DNA from: Chara braunii
Lineage: Eukaryota; Streptophyta; Charophyceae; Charales; Characeae
Direction: 5' to 3'
Length of the DNA stretch: 52,981 nucleotides
Assembly: GCA_003427395.1 (NCBI GenBank)
Contig: BFEA01000550.1
Coordinates: forward strand, 575,370 to 628,350
Below are positions 1-10,272 of this stretch, in pieces; within the stretch, counting starts at the first letter, position 1; each line of letters opens with the position of its first letter. The notes under the pieces were generated by a model that searched no databases, was not told the origin of the DNA, and saw nothing but the letters and a program-made list of their open reading frames with translations. Made by a program: the position numbers and the translations under genes.

Positions 1-15
1 GGCAGTTCTATTTGA

Positions 16-16
<1 letters not shown>

Positions 17-55
<39 letters not shown>

Positions 56-58
56 TTT
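17..58. repeat. AT dinucleotide microsatellite followed by a T-run
   Basis: An uninterrupted (AT)n run is followed directly by about 12 T. It lies just outside the apparent start of the L1 block. It is simple sequence with no coding potential. Confidence 0.95.
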
Positions 59-129
59 CTATCTTTTTCGTTCTGAACGTGGTCCGGCGGTGGCATCAGA
101 TCCGGGCTCAGGATTAACCCGAGAGCCTT

Positions 130-234
130 GTTCAGTGGATACACCACTGAACTGTTGAAATACAGACCTGGTCCCGAACCTAGACGATGCAGGCATTCCC
201 GAGGCAGCAGACCTGACGACTCCGGGTCTCTGCC
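130..234 (+). other. Two strong hairpins directly upstream of the U6-like sequence
   Basis: GTTCAGTGG (130-138) and CCACTGAAC (144-152) form a perfect 9-bp stem with a 5-nt loop. A second stem pairs GGCAGCAGACC (203-213) with GGGTCTCTGCC (224-234), with a bulge. They stand where a plant U6 promoter would be. I see neither an upstream sequence element nor a TATA box at about -30, so this is not a standard U6 promoter. Confidence 0.7.
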
Positions 235-243
235 CAAGAAACA

Positions 244-261
244 GTCCTTCGGGACATCTGT

Positions 262-293
<32 letters not shown>

Positions 294-330
294 GGCCCCT
301 GCGCAAGGGTGACTTGCATAAATCGGGAAG
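244..330 (+). ncRNA. U6: U6 snRNA-like sequence, intact 5' two-thirds, divergent tail
   Basis: The 5' stem-loop GTCCTTCGGGAC is present, one base pair shorter than the plant U6 stem but still paired. AAAATTGGAACGATACAGAG follows, then the AGC triad region and GCATGGCCCCTGCGCAAGG. The ACAGAGA box, which pairs with 5' splice sites in the spliceosome, and the AGC catalytic triad are unchanged. The sequence departs from U6 after AAATCG: the usual 3' tail and the T-run terminator for RNA polymerase III are missing. No U6-type promoter is visible. It may be a retro-inserted pseudogene, a copy captured by the LTR-like element that surrounds it, or a divergent functional variant. The first two are more likely because it sits near the apparent 5' end of L1. 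Confidence 0.85.
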
Positions 331-3300
331 CACCTCGACAACTTCTCTTTGCTGAATAGGAGCGAAGTCGCCGACGCACTGCACTCCTCGGTCGAACCAG
401 CTGTTAGTGTTGCACTGTGGATGTTGGGCGAGTTTGGAGCATATAACCAGAAGAAGAGGGGGGGATAGGGAGATGACGAGAGCGAGGGGAGACGACGAAG
501 GGACAGGAGCTTAACGAGGGGGAAGTGAGTGTAGAGCGGTGTACGGGGTATCAAGGAGGAGCTAGCGAAAGAAGCCAGGTTCGGGCGCAAACAAAGGGGA
601 ATGCACCCGGACGCGTTTTTGCGCCGGATCCATTCGCAGGTGGTGGTAGCAAAGCGGTGAATATGGCGGACCGGAAATCCTTCAGTTCGCTCGATCCTTG
701 ACGGAATCGGGCGAACCAAGAGTCGTTTCGGGGGTTCCGAGGGAAGGCGAGTTCAGCTATGAAGTCAGTTTTTGAGGTAGGCCAGTAGATAAGGAGGTGA
801 AGAAGAAGGTTGGTGCGTTGAGCTATGGCGGAAAGGGGAAATGACGGGGAGGAGAAATCGGGATACCACTCGATTCTTGATGGAACCGAATGGAGTAGAG
901 GTCGGGATAGGAGTTTCTAGCTAAGGTGACCTCGGCAGTATATTTAGTTTAGAGGTTAGTAGACTAGAATTAGAGTTAGTAGAAAAACGAGATGCGCGGA
1001 AGGAGGAGATGGTGAAAGTAGAAGATGGAGGGTTCAGCCCATATTCGATGGGATCAGGTGAGAAAAAGCCGGTACTAAGGATTTTGAACGCTGCGAACTG
1101 AAGGGCGACATCCGTTTCGACAGGGGACTGGCAGTTTCGCTAGTATAACCATCACGAGCTACGCCCAGAGGCAGCTTGGAGAGAGTAGCAAATCTTTCCG
1201 CGTTCTAGCGAAAGATTCAGTCAGATTTTGTTCCGCAGACTGGTGAATGTTGCCTGTCTCTATCCCTTTACACGGCGGGGACGCCTCTGGCTCATGTCTA
1301 AGGGGAGGGATGGAGCTGAGAATGAGTCGTTAGCCTTGGCAGCACGAGGTGCGAAGAGCTGCGGGAGGAAGGATGCGTACTTACCTGGCATGCATTTGAC
1401 GCCATTCTAGTGAAAGGTTCATTCGATTTTGCCAATCCTACCGATGGGAGTAGCCTGAGGTCAACCGCGTGGTTGGAGGCTTACCTGTTGGCAGGGGAGC
1501 TCAGGCGGAAACTCCCGTCGACCTTGCTCCTCCCAACGATCAATGTAGTAGCCACTCTTCATCTCTCTGCGTGCATACCTGAGAATCAGTGTACGTCTTT
1601 ATGATCCCAACAGAAGATGCGTTCTATTCAAATGTCGGGGTGACTTCCCACATGGCGGGAGAGACGTGCATAAGCAGACACCAAGGAGGGAGGTAAGTGG
1701 GATCACTTGGTTGTTGCGGACCCTGCGGAGAAGCTCGTTCATAGTACTCCTTATCCTCGTGACCGTCGGGTTCGCCTTCATGGTCAGGATCGACCGGGTT
1801 GTGGATGAGGGATGCTGTTGGCCGTTGTTCGGTAGAGAGTACGGTCCTTCTTGGTCGCAGAAGAAGGAAACCGGATTGAGGAATGAAGGAGCTCAGAGGA
1901 GTTAGCAGGCAAAGACACAGAGAACGGGGGGGGGCGCCTCTGTTCACCGACTACTGCTGGTAGTGCTACGAGTAGGGTGTAGCCTGCGTTACATAGACTG
2001 ACGCAGTTAGTTCTAAGCCTTGCTGTTGCTTAGAGGCTGCAGATTTTCTTGACCCAGCTGCTGACAAGACCTTGCGATCGCCGTTTTTTTTTTTCCTTTC
2101 GCTGTGGTAATGCTGTCCAATCAGCTGCATGCTAATGTGTGCACTACTACGTTGTTGTGCCACACGCTGTACAGCCCAGAGTACGACATGGTAAGTATCT
2201 GTGTTAGTACTGTGTGCTGCTTTTTGTCTGAGTACTGTTGATATCTACTAGGCACGGTGCTTAAGGGGCCTCAGTTGCCGAAGACCCAGATGACTGTTGT
2301 GATCACTGTTGGGGGTGAGATTGAGGCTGCAATTCTCGACAGTGACAGATTACCTTTTTGAGACTACTACTAGGAGGTCGCCTTGAAGTCCTTGGTGACT
2401 AGGCCACTGTAGCTGCAACGCTGAAAGCCATTGCAGTACAACCAGGCGATTGTTATTTTCAACACGCTGGGGTGGTTCTTAGACAGTTTTGCTGGTCCCT
2501 TCTTAAGCAGTGCTGCCATCCCCTCCTCCAGCGGTGCTGTTATTTTAGATCCATGACTGCGTTGTTGTTCCTTTTAGCAGGAGGTGCCATGGTTGAATTG
2601 GTTTGAGGGGTCCGCCAGACCGCAACTGCTCGCCGAGCCACTGTCTACCGAACTATTGATCATTAAGTAGCAGCTGGTATGACCGTGCGAAGTTGCGAGC
2701 TGTCGTTCACTATACACAACTGGGCTCCTCGCCATGCACCAATTGCGCACAACTGGGGATTTGGAGGAGTGAGCAGACCCTACATAGGGCTATCGCGGTG
2801 ACTTGGAGGGCGGTCAGGAGACCGGTATTTTGCGTTCTGGACAAGACTCAGCTACTTCTGCTGCGTTTCCTGGCCATCATTGTAGGGCCCTCAGGCGCAT
2901 CCAGATAACAAGGCCCTCTCACTGTGAGTTTAAGTTGTCCCACTCCTGGATCTCGAGAGTCTACTCTATCTCCCTCTACCCTTCTTACTCTCAGTCTAGT
3001 CTGAGGCTACGAGAGGAAGGCGGCAGGCGGGGTTGCAACCCATAGGTCCGCATCAAGACCTTGTGGGGGGTCCACCCACCGATTGCGGGAGCTCTGCCGG
3101 AACCGAGGCGGGGTTCTGGAGGCAGGGAACTTCAAGTATAATTTCGTCTGACACGTGTGATCCATTCCCCTATATGTTATCCTTCGGTTATCTGAATATA
3201 GCTATGTGAGGATATTACTTTTATTATTATGTATGTCAGGACATGCATTGTGAAAGGTAAATCAACAATTATATGTGAGAAATCAGACATTTCCTTTGAG

Positions 3301-3645
3301 TGAATTCAGACAGAATGAATTGGGGGAAGGTGGGAGGAAGGTGTCCTGCATGTGTTTGACTGGGTCAACCCAAGGCTGGGCTCCTCTAAGTTGATGTGGG
3401 CTCAGTGCTATGTTTTATTTGTGTTTGCTGGGCTGACTGTATGATCTTTGAGGGTTGCGCGTATACTAAGTTGGACGGACCAGTTGCTGTTTCTTTTTGG
3501 GGTCTCTGAACAGGAGGATGGGCGCCCTAAGTTGGGAAGGCTCAGAATCCTGATGTTTCTTTTTGGGTTGCTGAAAACAGAGTTGGGGATATTCTAAGTT
3601 GCGTAGGCCCAGTTCTGTGTGTGTTTCTTTTGAGGGGGATAAAGG

Positions 3646-4625
3646 CATAAGACTAAGCGTACCCCTAAGTTGGGGCGGCTTAGCCATAAGCTATGAACTA
3701 AAGGTTAACCAAAAGCATATAATTTTGATATATATTATGTGAATCTATATCAACTGACAGGCCGGGCACCCTAAGTTGGGAAAGCCAGTCAGTAAGTCAG
3801 GTAGAACAAAAAGAGAAGAGGAGCAAATAAAGAATATAATAAAGGTAATTCGGGCAGGCTAAGCGTACCCTTAAGTTAGGGCGGTTCAGTCCTATGCTCG
3901 TGATAATACAAAGGAGCAAGAGTTGGTATAAAACTTCTTTTATTTTCCCTTCTAAACACGAGGCAGGATTGGATGTCTCCCTAAGTTGGGTAGGTCTGAT
4001 CATCTGCCTAATAAGAGAGAAACATATAAAGTTTGTGCAAGTATATCAGTGGTTGTTCTATTATATTGTTGTTGCGGAGGCTAAGCGTACCCTTAAGTTT
4101 GGGCGGCTTAGTCATACGTCGTTTGTGATTGTTCATGCAAATCAGGCGTACCCTTAAGTTAGGGTGGCCTGGTCATATTGTCTTATGTACCTAAAATTGT
4201 TTAGGCTAGCTAGGCGTACCCTTAAGTTAGGGCGGCCTAGTGATATGCTCTTGTCGTTGATGTTATGTAGGTTGGACGTACCCTCAAGTTAAGGAGGTCT
4301 GACCATTCGTCGTTCGAACTTGTTTTAGGCAGGTTAGGCACACCCCTAAGTTGGGGCAGCCTAATCATATGCCCGACGTAACCTTGTCTAAAGTTGACTA
4401 GGCATACCCTTAAGTTAGGGCATTCTAGTTTTATGCTTCATGTCGTTAGTGAAGCAGAAGCCAGACGTACCCTTAAGTTAGGGCAATCTGGTCATATGTT
4501 TTATGACTAGACTCGATGTTGTGTTGGGCATACCCTTAAGTTAGGGCAGTCCAGTTGTGCGTACTTTTACTTGTTTACTTAGGCAGGTTGGACATACCCT
4601 TGAGTTAGGGCGTTGTCTGACCCTA
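3646..4625 (+). repeat. Tandem array of hairpins with a constant loop and changing stems
   Basis: At least nine units with a period of 60-66 bp start at 4081, 4144, 4210, 4270, 4332, 4396, 4461, 4524 and 4586. Looser related units begin near 3380. Each unit has a loop close to GTACCCTTAAGTTAGGGC, itself partly self-complementary. Two arms flank it, differ from unit to unit and still pair: CTAAGC/GCTTAG, CAGGC/GCCTG, CTAGGC/GCCTAG, GGTTGGAC/GTCTGACC (two wobbles), GGTTAGGC/GCCTAATC (one wobble), ACTAG/CTAGT, CCAGA/TCTGG. The array carries no open frame and lies inside L1. The paired changes suggest that folding is maintained. Confidence 0.85.
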
Positions 4626-6339
4626 TGCCGTAGGCAAGGGGGTCTACTTAGGGAAAAAGAACTGAGTGATCTAACGAACTACTTGGGTTGAACTTACGTG
4701 GGATTGTAAGAGATGTTTGTTTATGCATGCTTGTGGGCTCTCACTCTGGGGCGTCTTGCCGATAGGTTAGTTGCTTTAGATGCTCGCCAAGTGTTGGAGC
4801 CGTAGGTAGGTGAGATGGATGATGGGAGGGAAGCTTGGGATAAAGGTAGGACTGACCCTGCTAGGAGTTAGGATCAGGGCTAGCTCACAATCTCACCCAG
4901 AGGTCGTGCGGGCTATCATTGATTCTGAGTCATCAAGCAGGTGTTAGAAGATAGTCCCTAGTATAGCTTGCTTTGTCTTTCTGTCTTTTAGCTTTGTATA
5001 AATCTTGACAGCCTCTTGTTCCTACGGGAAGCGCTGCCGAAATTTCTGCAAATCTGAAAGAGTTAGTCATTTTTGGGCTCGTAAAAATTTTGAAAAGGCA
5101 TTTTTTCTACGGGAAGCGCTACCGATTGTGGAGTTAGAATATTTTCAGCTTGGGGCTACTTAGCAGATCTGCCTTGAATAGAGGAGAAGCTCAGTGACCT
5201 GGTATTAGTAGAGAGGATTGACAATGAGATCAGTAGAGGAGCTAGGTTACGACTTGGGGAGTATTCTCCTTTTTGGCATGAACATAGTAGTGGTTTTTTT
5301 GGCCTTTATTTGTGATGCAGGCTTCCGTATTTCGCTTGAATGCTTGATCTGATCAGCCCGATCCTTCAAAAGGATCACCTTTTTTGTTATCGCTGATAAC
5401 AGGTCGGTTGCCGATTCGTTGATTTACGACTCAACTTCCCTATCTTTCCTGCCTCTCAACCTAAGGCCTTGGCCCTTGTCGGGATTTATGTGTTTGTTTG
5501 GGTTTTCACCCAGGTTCTTTATAAATGGCCATTTCTTAAAGACTGAGTATTTTTGTTGAGGATTGGTGGGGAAATGGTTGGGCTTGTGTGCATACGGCAG
5601 GGTGTCAGCTGCAGAAGGTTGGAAAGTTGACCCATTTAGCGTGTGTGATGTTGTTTGAATGATGTGCGTATGATTGCAGGTATGTATGGGAGAGTCTCGA
5701 TTGAGTCATGTTGAGTGATTATGTTTTGGATTCAAATGGGCAAACCACATAACTGTCGTGAGAGTGAACTACCCCACAACCTTTTGTTTGAGTGAGATTG
5801 TTCTTTTTCCATCCTGATAATGTGATAGTCAGAGTAGGCGTACGCTCGGGTAACCCTTACAGGGCTATGCGACCGCACGCGTACGTTTTCCTTCACTCAA
5901 TGATTTTATTTGGTCGGACGTTCAAGGTCCTTGTCCAGGGCGTCCCAGGCCCCAGGCTCTGAACAGAACGGGTTACCCCTCGCGCGAGGGCTGGGTTACT
6001 TGTGCATGATGCTGTTCCGGGGAAACCGAAGCGTCGTGAGGGTGAGGGGTTGTCCCCCGACAACTCGGTCCGGCGGGGTGTTCATGTTTTCCCCGCCAAC
6101 GTCAAATACTCCTTTTCCTTTTCCTTGTTTTAAATTACTTTGGTGGAACGATAAAGTTCCGGGCGGAAGGATTAACGTGTCGCTGGTGGTGCGCGAGACA
6201 ACTCACCATTGCTCCGAATTCCTTCCTTCCCTAGGGACCATCTTACCCCGCACCCTTTGGGGCACCTCAGGGTGCAGAAGATGGTAAGACCCTCAGACCG
6301 GTTTTGCGCTCGCTAAAGGGTTGCTCCCCTTAGCACGCA
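4626..6339. other. Central part of L1, no gene seen
   Basis: This stretch has no recognisable protein. It contains two copies of ACGGGAAGCGCT (near 5027 and 5109) and a dyad, GTTATCGCTGATAAC, near 5388. Both also occur in the LTRs of R in reverse orientation. An imperfect hairpin with the arms GCACCC and GGGTGC lies near 6250-6280. Confidence 0.6.
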
Positions 6340-7230
6340 CTTCAGCCGATGCCTGAGCGTCGAGAGCAACCCCATGGCTCAAGTGAGGCCACCCGGGTAT
6401 TGGCACCACATAATGCGCCACATCACGACTGCCTATGCGAGTCTGCATTGTTGGTCGGAATGTGTAGGTCCTGCGTCCGCGTGGGTTTTATATTAACCCA
6501 CGCACGCAGCACTTACCGATTTCTGCGCTTGAAAGTTATGGGTCAAGCAAAAAGAAAAAAAGCGCGTTATGGCCAGTAGACCCGAGTTTCGGTAGCGCGA
6601 AACGACGCGCGGACGAGATACCAGTCCTAGTCGGCCTACGGGAACCCGCGTACGAGCCTCCAAACGTCTCGAACATCGGATTGTCTATGGGTTTGATTTT
6701 GGGCATCATCTGCACGCATCTTTCGTGTTGGCCTACCCCTTCCATCCGATAAGGCCTATCATACCGCATAAGTTGGAATATGGGCTAGGCAGAGAGAGGA
6801 AAGGGGGTGACCCTCTTTCTCTATCTGCGGTTGTTTCCTCCTTTCAGTTTCCAGGGTTGGACGTTGTAGTCCGTGGTAGCCATCAAAGTCAAACCCCTTG
6901 ATTTTGGCTACCATGACAACCCTGAAGCTGTCTACTCAACCCCTCTGTACAGGTTGCAGAAGAGGGTGTGGTCTTCAACCGCGCATGGCGGTTGTCCAGC
7001 GCCGAGAAGGTAACTCCTCAATGCGCTTGTAAGCCGACACTTGAGTGTCGAAAACGACCCTTGGGATTACCAAGGGCTGCACAGCTACGAGTACTACGTA
7101 GTACCCCATCAGCGCGAATGCTCGCATGGCTAGCCGATATGAGAAGGCCCTACGTCCGCGCATTTTTATATTAAATCTTGCACGCGACGTTTAACCGAAT
7201 TCTGGCTCAGAAAGTTATGGGTCGGATACT
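6340..7230 (+). repeat. Diverged internal duplication within L1
   Basis: Two blocks, about 6340-6575 and 6990-7225, share the same order of marks. These are a TGAGCGTCGAGAG/TTGAGTGTCGAAA-type start, CCTGCGTCCGCG or CCCTACGTCCGCG, a TTTTATATTAA stretch, a GCACGC segment and AAAGTTATGGGTC at the end. The first block keeps a perfect hairpin, GCGTGGGTT/AACCCACGC, around the TTATATT. The second block corresponds to the part of the R LTR at 18950-19230 and contains the perfect palindrome GTACTACGTAGTAC near 7093. Confidence 0.6.
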
Positions 7231-7329
7231 GAAGGGACTAGGAGTGTTGTTGTGTTGTTGTGTCGTTGTGTGGTTTGTTTGGGTGCTCTTCCAGGTGTGT
7301 GAGTGTTGTGATGTAACGCGTGGTATGTA

Positions 7330-7730
7330 GGATGCGTCCTAGTCGACCGGCGTCAAGTCGCGTCTGGGACCTCAGCCCCCCAGTGCGTTGATTCGCGTGC
7401 GGGTTCGATTTTTGGGCGTTCGACCGCGCGTACCCGCTATGCTAGAGCGAACGAGAAACGCCCTCGGCTGGGCCACCTCTGCAATTGCATACGAAAAGCC
7501 TTCGCATGTGGTTCAGTAGCTCGGCGGGGATACGCCCACCTAAGGGATGGTGACAGCTCCCGCAGGTGGAGGTAAGCGGTGCCTCGCGTGACCCTGTCCT
7601 GTCGTAGGGGCTCGCAAGAGGTACGGCTGGCGCACTCGGCCGGAGCGGCAAACGCTCTCCGCGACAAGTCCTGCAAAATCCTGCGTGACGCGGCTGGGGG
7701 GGTCCCCGTGCGGGACCGATGCGCTCAACA
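7330..7730 (+). repeat. LTR 3'-terminal module, copy in L1
   Basis: A block of about 400 bp found four times in the window: here, at 13255-13681 (plus), and on the minus strand at 18493-18845 and 30105-30540. Shared marks are CTAGTCGACCG, GAACGAG near AACGCCCTCGG, ACCTCTGCAATTGCAT, GCGGGGATACGCC, a GGTAAG splice-donor-like site, and an end in GATGCGC..ACA. In the 5' LTR of R this end abuts the primer-binding site, which identifies the module as the R/U5 end of an LTR. Confidence 0.75.
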
Positions 7731-9049
7731 CCGCTGCAATCCTCAATGTCACAGCCACAGGTAAGTACCGGCCCTGCCGGCCCAATGAACGAACAAGTGC
7801 CCTTGCGGGTCACACACACACTCACGCCAACAAGCACTCAGACAGACATGAAGACCAGCAAGCGTGGACACAGACTTGGAGAACTCAGTACGAAGCGGAA
7901 ACTCAGCAAGGCATTCAGTCCATGAGCAAAACTCTGAAATCAGTTGTGTGTCTCAGTTCGTATTTGGTCAGGTCATCACACTACCGCCCCCTTAAGAGCG
8001 AGGTCCCTTCGAGCGAGTAACTCATTCTGTGTGACGGACCCGCCGGGAAGGCGGTCCGTCAGGATGAAGACGGAGGGTTGACGAAGGAGGAGATGGAGAT
8101 GGAGGTGGAAGGGACAGTGCAGCTCCGACGCAGACTCATCACGCAGGTACTCCAAAATGTGCAGAATGAAGATTGAATCGAAAACAGACAACAGCTGGGG
8201 TATACCCCCAACGGACTGACTGGACTATACTGGCTTGGTACCGACAATGGTACCTGGCGGGACTGGACTGGAACAACACACGGCCTGTGTGGTCAGGCCA
8301 CGACCTGGTCCCACAAGCCGAACAGGCAAATAGCCCGATATTCCCTGGCTGCAGGCCAGGGCAGATAGAGGCCCGCTACACGATCCTCAGACCTGTAGTG
8401 GATCGCAAGAGCCATAAACACGCTGTCGGGACAGAAACCCCTGTGAGGGTTTCTGCCGGAGTTTTTCAAGGTCAGACACTGTCCGACTCCTTTCGTTGAG
8501 GAACGTGATGAGATTGACGTTGCCAAAGTTTATTCAGACCAATCCTATAACTGAGAGACCTAAAGCTTGACGTCGATGACGTATGACGTCGTTGACGTGT
8601 GACGTCATCGACGTTTGTTCGAAACAATGGGAGTCAGTGGCATGACTTGTCATCCGCAGTTCTCGACGAGGCCGCAATAGTGTGCGGTCATGGGACAACT
8701 AAAGTTAGACCTAGTCTAACAGCCGCGCAATTCAGGGCCTAAATAGGCTAAAAGCAGGGGTGCGCCAGGTATAGAGCTGCGGCGCAGGGGGAATAGGAAG
8801 AAGGGTTTTAATCCTGGGCCGCACGAGGTTGACACCGAGCCAAAGGGTTGAAAGGCTGATGTCGAGGCCACGCGGCCAACCAAGCATGTAGGGCTACAAG
8901 CAGGCGAGGCCTGCAGGGCCGCAGGTAGGCCGGGCCTATAAAGCAGCCATAGGCAGGCAAAACTTGCAAGGTCACGGTATGGGGGAAACCTGACTGGGCA
9001 AACTCTTCATATAGAAGAACTGTTCCTATCACTGTCGTGATAGGAGCTA
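7731..9049. other. Interval between L1 and L2, no recognisable gene
   Basis: I find no family match in any frame. It holds several hairpins: GACGGAC/GTCCGTC arms near 8030-8065, GGTACC repeated around 8239-8256, CCCTGGC/GCCAGGG near 8343, and CAGAAACCC/GGGTTTCTG near 8433. It also holds the TGACGT cluster listed separately. No primer-binding site follows the end of L1 at 7731. Confidence 0.55.
8568..8614. promoter_or_regulatory. Cluster of TGACG(T) bZIP-type sites in a dyad
   Basis: Within 47 bp there are five TGACG cores, including one full palindromic TGACGTCA. The outer parts, ACGTCGATGACGT and ACGTCATCGACGT, are a perfect inverted repeat of 13 bp. TGACG is the core of as-1/CRE-like sites bound by bZIP factors of the TGA and CREB type. 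Whether it acts as a promoter or enhancer is inference. No gene is adjacent. Confidence 0.5.
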
Positions 9050-9211
9050 GCCCAGTAGGTTACCACACCAGCCTCTTACCCGGAAGGTACCGGGATTAAG
9101 CCTGACTGCAAGCATCCTACCGGGCTAGCTCCTTTTGGAGCAGCCCAAGGCAGTTGGGCGCGGCCGATTTCGGCCGCATGATCATCAAGATCGCGCGGCA
9201 GAGATCTGCCG
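9024..9211 (+). other. Run of strong hairpins upstream of the second U6-like sequence
   Basis: Successive stems are CCTATCAC/GTGATAGG (9024-9043, 4-nt loop), a long imperfect pair GGAGCTAGCCC.. (9042) with ..GGGCTAGCTCC (near 9122), GCCCA/TGGGC near 9143, GCGGCCGA/TCGGCCGC near 9160 and GCGGCAGA/TCTGCCGC near 9195. This density of near-perfect stems within 190 nt suggests a structured transcript leading into the U6-like segment. Confidence 0.65.
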
Positions 9212-9213
9212 CA

Positions 9214-9282
9214 CGGAGGAGATTTGGATGGCCCCTGCGCAAGGATGACACACATAGATCGAGACATTTCTAAGTTTTTTTT
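9214..9282 (+). ncRNA. U6: U6 snRNA-like 3' half ending in a T-run
   Basis: GATGGCCCCTGCGCAAGG, ATGACACACATAGATCGAGA and a run of eight T follow the order of the 3' half of U6, including the natural terminator position. The AGC triad region is changed to TTTGG. The 5' stem-loop, the AAAATTGGAACG part and the ACAGAG box are missing and replaced by the hairpin run listed above. The copy cannot work as U6 itself. It could be a fusion created by template switching during reverse transcription, as known for U6/LINE chimaeras, or a domesticated terminator segment of the LTR. Confidence 0.75.
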
Positions 9283-10087
9283 ATTTTTTATTTTTTTGGA
9301 AAAAAAAAGTGGAAAAAAAAAGGAGAAAAACTTACCTGCCCGCATCTGGACGCGTAAGCGCCCAGATACGGGCTCTGGAGAGATCGCTATATCGCGAGGA
9401 AAGTTGTGTGTCTTTTTTCTCTTTTTTTTTTTCTCTTTCTTTTTTTTCTGTTGGCCATTGGGGCCGTGGTCTTATTAGCAAGAGAGCATCGGATTGAATG
9501 CCTGAATCTGGACGTGTCTGAGGACAGGAGCACGAAATCGAGATAGAACTGCTTTTCTGTATCTCTGCATACAACATGGCCAGATTCAGGATTTCTATCT
9601 GATCCTCTTTGCTAGTGGGACCACGCCCTAGGGCGAAACGGCTGGCGAGAAGCAACCGTGGGAGAAAGAAAAAAAAAAAGAGGGGGAGTAATAAACCAGA
9701 GAAAAAATAAATAAAAAAAATCCTAAGTATAGCGCCACGTGGTGCACTACGAAGTGACTGGGGCTTTTCAGCGCCAGTACATCGAACAGTCGCCCGAGAA
9801 AACGGGCGACCGTTTTTTCATAGGTGAGTTTTTTTTTTTCTTCTTCTCTTTTCTCTTTTTTTTGTTAGATTTCGTTTAGATTTCTTCTTAGAGTTTATTT
9901 AGATTTTTTTTCTTCTTTGGGTGAGCGCACCCGTTCGTTTCAAACGAACGGGGAAGCATGACTGCGCCAGACTGTTTCGTCGGACGCCCACCGACTCATC
10001 AGGAGGCTGAACCTCGACAGACGGCCAGTTTGGCTGGTCGGCCGGAGTGAATCAGCCGCAAGAATGCGGTTGTGTTTAGGCACGTCG

Positions 10088-10089
<2 letters not shown>
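9283..10089. other. T-rich and A-rich L2 interior, no gene
   Basis: Repeated long T or A runs alternate with short hairpins, for example TCGCCCG/CGGGCGA near 9792-9811 and AACGGGTGCG-type arms near 9925. Open frames here are only low-complexity translations. Confidence 0.6.
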
Positions 10090-10156
<67 letters not shown>

Positions 10157-10237
10157 NNNNNNNNNNNNNNNNNNNNNNNNNNNNNNNNNNNNNNNNNNNN
10201 NNNNNNNNNNNNNNNNNNNNNNNNNNNNNNNNNNNNN

Positions 10238-10271
<34 letters not shown>
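10090..10271. repeat. AG microsatellite, assembly gap, G-run
   Basis: About 67 bases of AG repeat run into 81 N (10157-10237), followed by 34 G. The gap sits exactly between two simple repeats, so its length and the G-run may be assembly artefacts. The arginine/glutamate and proline frames called over it are not genes. Confidence 0.95.

Positions 10272-10272
<1 letters not shown>

Larger units (their letters stand above)
90..7730 (+). mobile_element. L1: giant LTR-like block, plus orientation, edges approximate
   Basis: The last 900 bases match, in reverse complement, the 3' ends of both LTRs of element R (18493-19404 and 30105-30596 plus 39792-40296). The block ends ...GCGCTCAACA at 7730, where R ends ...GCGCTCGACA. 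More diverged similarity to the R LTR runs upstream: the ACGGGAAGCGCT motif near 5027 and 5109, the GTTATCNCTGATAAC dyad near 5388, and the hairpin array at 3.6-4.6 kb. The 5' edge is uncertain. GGATTAACCCGAG near 111 resembles the early part of the other LTRs, so the start is placed near 90. No primer site follows 7730, so this could be a solo LTR, a 3' LTR or a truncated copy. No protein is encoded. Long open frames here are unsupported by any recognisable family. Confidence 0.55.

Noticed and set aside
3646-4625. CRISPR-like array
   Set aside because: The spacing is regular, but the constant part is a loop between complementary arms, the spacers are short and the DNA is eukaryotic.
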